Origin: an uncultured Bacteroidales bacterium
GTDB taxonomy: Bacteria > Bacteroidota > Bacteroidia > Bacteroidales > F082
Length of the DNA: 64,000 bases
Direction of reading: 5' to 3'
Assembly: GCA_947303085.1 (NCBI GenBank)
Contig: CAMYXP010000001.1
Coordinates: 434,001-498,000 of the forward strand
A program made the translations under genes and the position numbers. The notes beneath the pieces are model-generated. The model was not told the DNA's origin and did no database searches. It saw only the letters and a program-made list of their open reading frames with translations. Below, piece after piece: positions 59,859 to 64,000 of the stretch (within the stretch, counting starts at the first letter, position 1; every line of letters starts with the position of its first letter).

Positions 59859-62663
59859 TTATTCCGTTGGAAGTTGGACGATTTCCTTCTTGTAGCCTTT
59901 CAACACTTCTTTAGCGAAGTCGGCGATGGTCTGAGTTGTGATGCTCTTCACGATTTCGTCGTATTCAGCCACGATGTTGATGTTGTCCTCTTCGTAAGTC
60001 TCGATAGCACTGACCCAGAAGCTGTTTTCTTCGAGTTGCTCAGCGCGTTTCTTATAAAGATTTTCAACGACTTTCGTCAAATCCTCTTGAGCAGGACCGT
60101 TTTCAGCCACGTCGTTGAGGCCTTCATAGACCTTGCCCATGAGTTTTTCGTACATATCTTTATTTGTGTCGAAAGCGATGAGGAACAAATAAGCGTTCTT
60201 AGGTGTGTTAGTCACTTGACCCATGACGCCAACGCCGTAGGTGCCGCCTTCTTCCTCACGGATAGAACGTGTGTAATAGATGTCCATGACGTCGCTTAAA
60301 GCCTTCATATACAATTTGTTACGATAGTTATAATCCATTGTTCCATTTATAACCATGTAGATAGTGGTCTTAGGATTCTGCATCTCTTTCTCATAATGGC
60401 AGATGTGATCGCCTTCAGCGATGCCGAGGTTGATATCTTTCCATGTTTCTTTATTCTTCTTTTTCTTTAAAGAGCCAAGATAAGTCTCGACAAGAGGTTT
60501 GAATGAGTCTTCATCGATATTTCCTACGAAGTAAAATGTGAAGTTGTTAGGGTCTTTGAAGCGGTCTTTATTCATCTCCATAGCCTTTGCATAGTCGATC
60601 TTGTCGATGTTTTCGGCCTTAGTTCTCATTGCGAGCGGATGGTTGTTGTAGAGCACCATGATGAGTGAGTCAGAGAAGGTCGTCATTGGGTTAAGCTCTT
60701 GATTTTCAAGGGCTGCCTTGGTGCGCTGAGCATACGACTGGAATGCTTCTTCGTCGGCGCGCGGTGCGGTGAAGTACAGATAGATTAGCTGCATCATCGT
60801 CTCGAGATCTTTAGGTGAGCAGCTGCCGTTCATGCCTTCTGAATATGTGTCGATGAATGGGTTGACGCTCACTCTCTTGCCTGCGAGCACCTTTGGAAGG
60901 TCGGTTGCGCTGAAGTTACCTACACCACCGAGTTTGATGAGGCCTGAAAGCTCCTGCATTGTGATATAGTCATCACTTTTGATCACAGAGAGACCTCCAT
61001 CGCTGTGGGCTGTGAAACGGATCTCGTCTTCTTTGAAGGTGGTCTTCTTGTAGATGACCTTCATGCCATTGCTGAGTGAGAGAACAGTAGCGTCGAACTC
61101 AGGAAGAGCCTGTGCTTTCTTGATTTTGCCTGGTTTTCCTAAGTTTTCGACCATCGGGCCGTCGAATACCTCTTCGGTGTATGGCTCGACTTCAGCAGCG
61201 TTGGCTTTTGTATATGTGTCGAGGATTTCAGCTTCTGTTGGAAGAGTCTCACCGTCTTTCTTAGGTGCTGTAACCACAATCACGAGGTTGTCTTCGTGGA
61301 TGAGCTGCTGGGCGTACATATTGATGGCCTCGAGTGGGAGATTAGGTATAACCTGTTGATACAGAGCGTATTCTGTCTCGATGCCCATCATAGGCTCATT
61401 GTTGAGGAAGTTTTGGAGGCATTCGTTGACATATCTTCTGTTTTCGGTGTTGTTTCTCTCATTGTATTGATTCTCAATTTGTTTCATGAAGTCGGACTTT
61501 GCTCTCTCATATTCTGAGGCGGTGAAGCCGAACAAAGCCATACGTTTGTTTTCTGTCACGAGAGCTGTGATAGCCTCGTCGATGCCGGCGGCGTCTTTAG
61601 CCATTGCCACGCTGCACCATGCATCTTCGGTTGGAGCGATGTAGTAGTTTGAGTAATAGCTGTAGCCGTAAACGAATGGAGGGTTGGCTTTCTTGGTGAT
61701 GTCCTGCAAACGGTTGATCTCCATCTGGCTGATGATGTTCAGCACATACTCTGCCATCCAATATTGAATATCGTTTTTCAATGAGTCAGGTGTTGTCTCT
61801 GTCTTGTAATACAAATTGACCTCATAGTTTGTCTGTTCAGGATCGGAAGCTATTGCGACGATAGGGTCGACGTTGTCTTCAATCATGAATCGTGGTCTTG
61901 GAGCCGGGTCGACAGGAGCTTTGATGTCGGCGAACATCTCTTTGATGCGTGCCTCGATAGCGTCGACGTCGATGTCACCGACGATGATAATGCCTTGAAG
62001 GTCAGGACGATACCATTTATGATAGTAGTCGCGGAGTGTCTGATACTCGAAGTTGGCCACCACTTCCGGGAGTCCGCCTGGCAGACGGTTCGCGTATGGG
62101 CTGTTAGGGTACATGACAGGAAGAATGGCTTCCATGATACGCTGGTCGGCATCTTCGCGTGTACGGAGTTCCTCAAGGATGACGCCACGTTCGTTGTCGA
62201 TCTCGGCTTCTTCAAGAGCGATGAAGCTTGACCAGTCGTGGAGGATCAGGAGGCATGTGTCGACAAGGCCGGGGAGGTCGGTCGGGACGTTGGTCACCAT
62301 GTAGACTGTCTGGTCGATGCCGGTGCCTGCGTTGAGGTTCTCACCGAATTTGATGCCGCGGCTCTGGAGATATTCGCGGAGCATCATGCCCGGAAGGTTC
62401 GTCGTGCCGTTGAAAGCCATGTGTTCGAGGAAGTGGGCGAGACCACGCTGTGGCTCTTCCTCAAGAACCGAACCGACCTTCTGTGCGATGTAGAAATCAG
62501 CACGCTGGGCAGGTTTCTCGTTGTGACGGATGTAGTAAGTCAAGCCGTTGTCGAGTTTGCCGACTCTTACGTTCGGATCCATCGGGCATGGCATCGCCAT
62601 CTGGGCGAAACTTGTCATTGCCATCGTGGCAATGAACAAGACTGATAAGAATAATTTTTTCAT
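59859..62663 (-). CDS. M16-family zinc metallopeptidase, two-repeat form
   Basis: The 934 residues have a signal peptide (near TSFAQ). The first M16 domain carries the inverted zinc motif HFLEH (77-81) and a downstream Glu in NERGVILEEL. Inactive M16 repeats follow (about 200-420, 520-700, 740-930), making the clam-shell chamber that degrades unfolded peptides. It is predicted to be periplasmic. The two-half, single-chain form is like pitrilysin and the Bacteroidetes insulinases. The gene lies between two repeat elements. Confidence 0.92.
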   Translation of the reverse strand: MKKLFLSVLFIATMAMTSFAQMAMPCPMDPNVRVGKLDNGLTYYIRHNEKPAQRADFYIAQKVGSVLEEEPQRGLAHFLEHMAFNGTTNLPGMMLREYLQSRGIKFGENLNAGTGIDQTVYMVTNVPTDLPGLVDTCLLILHDWSSFIALEEAEIDNERGVILEELRTREDADQRIMEAILPVMYPNSPYANRLPGGLPEVVANFEYQTLRDYYHKWYRPDLQGIIIVGDIDVDAIEARIKEMFADIKAPVDPAPRPRFMIEDNVDPIVAIASDPEQTNYEVNLYYKTETTPDSLKNDIQYWMAEYVLNIISQMEINRLQDITKKANPPFVYGYSYYSNYYIAPTEDAWCSVAMAKDAAGIDEAITALVTENKRMALFGFTASEYERAKSDFMKQIENQYNERNNTENRRYVNECLQNFLNNEPMMGIETEYALYQQVIPNLPLEAINMYAQQLIHEDNLVIVVTAPKKDGETLPTEAEILDTYTKANAAEVEPYTEEVFDGPMVENLGKPGKIKKAQALPEFDATVLSLSNGMKVIYKKTTFKEDEIRFTAHSDGGLSVIKSDDYITMQELSGLIKLGGVGNFSATDLPKVLAGKRVSVNPFIDTYSEGMNGSCSPKDLETMMQLIYLYFTAPRADEEAFQSYAQRTKAALENQELNPMTTFSDSLIMVLYNNHPLAMRTKAENIDKIDYAKAMEMNKDRFKDPNNFTFYFVGNIDEDSFKPLVETYLGSLKKKKNKETWKDINLGIAEGDHICHYEKEMQNPKTTIYMVINGTMDYNYRNKLYMKALSDVMDIYYTRSIREEEGGTYGVGVMGQVTNTPKNAYLFLIAFDTNKDMYEKLMGKVYEGLNDVAENGPAQEDLTKVVENLYKKRAEQLEENSFWVSAIETYEEDNINIVAEYDEIVKSITTQTIADFAKEVLKGYKKEIVQLPTE

Positions 62664-62664
62664 T

Positions 62665-62743
62665 TTTTATTGTATTAAACTTTTAAACTTTATACTTTTA
62701 ACTTTTAAACTACTCTAAACTTTCAATTCTAAACTTTCAACTA
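62665..62743 (-). repeat. GTTTAGA-type intergenic repeat, copy 6
   Basis: Read on the minus strand, TTAGTTGAAAGTTTAGAATT is followed by GAAAGTTTAGAGTAGTTTAA and AAAGTTTAAAAGTTTAAT. The rsmG stop TAG lies in its first unit, and it ends at the M16 start. Confidence 0.7.
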
Positions 62744-63367
62744 ATAAAGGTGAATCACGTATTTTTCCACAAAATACGGCTCTTTATACCATTTAGTGAT
62801 GGAAGTGCTCTTTCGTTTCCAGTTTTTAGGCACGTTGCGGAGCTCTTCTTCGATGTCGCCACCTTTTAAATAAAGTATTCCGCCCGCCTCGATGTCGTTG
62901 GTGACACGCAGTTTGTTGTTGCACCATTTCACGAAATCGGGCAGCTGAGTGACCGCGCGGCTAACGATGACGTCGAATTTCTCCTTGATGTTCTCGGCGC
63001 GTTCCTGAATTGCTGTAACATTCTGTAAATCAAGCTTTTCCTTGACGTTCTGCACCACTTTGATCTTCTTACCTATGCTGTCGACAAGAAGGAAACTGGT
63101 TTGCGGAAACATGATGGCTAATGGAATTCCCGGGAAGCCGCCGCCGGTGCCAATATCCATGACTTTCATGCCTGGCAGAAGCTCGAAATATTTGGCGATG
63201 GCAAGCGAGTGAAGGACATGATGCTCGTAAAAATTGTCCATGTCTTTCCTCGAGATGAGGTTGATTTTGCTGTTCCAGTCCTCGTAAAGCGGCGCAAGCT
63301 GCTCATACTTAGCCAGTTGCGCGTCAGTCAAAGACGGGAAATATTTTTTAATAGTTTTGATATCCAT
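62741..63367 (-). CDS. rsmG: 16S rRNA (guanine-527 N7)-methyltransferase
   Basis: RsmG methylates G527 of 16S rRNA. The 208 residues show the N-terminal helices with WNSKINLISRKD, the SAM-binding motif DIGTGGGFPGIPLAI, and VSRAVTQLPDFV. Length is normal. The TAG stop is part of a GTTTAGA repeat. Confidence 0.95.
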   Translation of the reverse strand: MDIKTIKKYFPSLTDAQLAKYEQLAPLYEDWNSKINLISRKDMDNFYEHHVLHSLAIAKYFELLPGMKVMDIGTGGGFPGIPLAIMFPQTSFLLVDSIGKKIKVVQNVKEKLDLQNVTAIQERAENIKEKFDVIVSRAVTQLPDFVKWCNNKLRVTNDIEAGGILYLKGGDIEEELRNVPKNWKRKSTSITKWYKEPYFVEKYVIHLY

Positions 63368-63393
63368 CTTATATTCGAAACACTATTAACTCG

Positions 63394-63401
63394 CAAAGAT
63401 A
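63394..63401 (-). promoter_or_regulatory. Promoter -7 box of rsmG
   Basis: On the minus strand this reads TATCTTTG, 26 nt before the rsmG ATG. Confidence 0.55.
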
Positions 63402-63501
63402 CAAATAAATAATTTATTTTTAATAAATTATGTCAAAATATTGAAAAAATATTTCAATGAATATATTAAATTTGTAATTTTACACGTTTTTATAAACGCA
63501 A

Positions 63502-64000
63502 ATGGCAGGAAAATTAAGACATATCATTTTATTTTTGTTGGTAATCAACGGATTGATTCTCAATGCTCAAAACAAGCAGCAGAGCAAAATCACTCTTGAT
63601 TATATCGGCAAATATAAGGATATAGCCATGGAGGAGATGGTGAAATATAAGATTCCTGCCTCAATAACGCTCGCGCAAGGCATCTTGGAGTCGGGAAACG
63701 GACAGAGCAAGCTCGCCAGACAGGGCAACAACCACTTCGGAATAAAATGTCATTCCGATTGGAAAGGCAAGACGATGCGGCAGGACGACGACGCCCCGAA
63801 TGAGTGTTTCCGCGTGTATAAAAACGCCGAGGAGTCGTATCGCGACCACTCCAAATTTCTGAAAAACAGTCAACGTTACGCGTCGCTTTTCGACCTCCAG
63901 ATAACCGATTACAAAGGTTGGGCTAAAGGCTTGAAAAAGGCCGGCTACGCTACACTTCCGACATACGCTAACGTGTTGATAAACACCATCGAGACGTATA
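63502..64000 (+). CDS. Glucosaminidase-domain (GH73) protein, N-terminal part
   Basis: The frame opens at 63502 and runs off the window, so only 166 residues are seen. A signal peptide (hydrophobic core about 8-20, cleavage near LNAQ) precedes a GH73 glucosaminidase domain: KIPASITLAQGILESGNGQS (catalytic Glu), NNHFGIKCHSDWKG, YRDHSKFLK, and GYATLPTYANVLINTI. It would cleave the glycan chain of peptidoglycan in the periplasm. Bacteroidetes members often continue into LysM repeats, which would lie beyond the window. Confidence 0.9.
   Translation, partial: MAGKLRHIILFLLVINGLILNAQNKQQSKITLDYIGKYKDIAMEEMVKYKIPASITLAQGILESGNGQSKLARQGNNHFGIKCHSDWKGKTMRQDDDAPNECFRVYKNAEESYRDHSKFLKNSQRYASLFDLQITDYKGWAKGLKKAGYATLPTYANVLINTIETY

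Overview
The window is chromosomal core DNA of a Bacteroidota (Bacteroidales-type) bacterium. Four lines of evidence agree. Many genes are preceded by the Bacteroidetes -7 promoter box TAnnTTTG. The nadK-porG-uppS-bamA-ompH-ompH order is one I associate with Porphyromonas and Bacteroides relatives. Two secreted proteins end in what look like type IX secretion (T9SS) sorting domains. The tmRNA tag reads GENTYALAA. I see no prophage, no transposase and no CRISPR array. A serine palmitoyltransferase locus suggests a sphingolipid maker, and a KorAB oxidoreductase with a 2[4Fe-4S] ferredoxin suggests anaerobic metabolism.

Layout. 1-5.8 kb: end of a DUF2723 membrane glycosyltransferase, then lgt with a GT28-like glycosyltransferase (minus), then dprA and rsgA. 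5.8-13.8 kb: an envelope-biogenesis run (short D15/POTRA protein, nadK, porG, uppS, bamA and two Skp/OmpH chaperones) closed by a strong terminator. 13.8-18.4 kb: the sphingolipid locus, with VOC protein and SDR on the minus strand facing serine palmitoyltransferase, a second SDR and a MarR regulator. 18.4-23.6 kb: lipoprotein, small secreted protein, VTC-domain protein, DUF4956 membrane protein, DUF2490 outer-membrane protein and a GH2 glycosidase. 23.7-27 kb: ferredoxin (minus) and korAB (plus). 27-32 kb: flavin reductase, a small tail-anchored protein, tilS and dsbD. 32-36 kb (minus): lpxK, purine nucleoside phosphorylase, lpxH and an M20 dipeptidase. 36-38 kb: nif3-like and zinc-ribbon coiled-coil genes. 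37.7-43.8 kb: FadL-like porin, Tyr-rich lipoprotein, proS, DUF2807 lipoprotein and PagL-like deacylase. 43.8-48.2 kb: mazG, cdsA, psd and a large T9SS cargo. 48.3-53.5 kb: SPOUT methyltransferase, radical SAM protein, DUF2027/Smr protein, tRNA-Arg, tmRNA, an NtrC-like activator without a DNA-binding domain, and a LOG protein. 53.5-64 kb: a long hairpin, tRNA-Gly and tRNA-Val, a second T9SS cargo, a patatin/beta-barrel fusion, an MFS transporter, an M16 protease, rsmG and the start of a GH73 glucosaminidase.

The genes mostly serve the envelope: lipid A (lpxH, lpxK, PagL-like), phospholipid (cdsA, psd), sphingolipid, lipoprotein modification (lgt), outer-membrane assembly (bamA, ompH) and T9SS (porG plus two cargos).

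The least ordinary signal is not a gene. At least four families of short dispersed repeats run through the window. One is a 9-bp-period GGATAAG repeat. One is a 7-bp-type GTTTAGA repeat lying between genes in the direction of transcription. One is a GTCATTTCGACCGA...GTGGAGAAATC element. One is a GTAGAGA...TCTC palindrome. Several copies lie inside genes, in frame, or supply a gene's stop codon or C-terminus (cdsA, mazG, lpxH, rsmG, the radical SAM gene, tilS, the flavin reductase and the DUF2490 gene).
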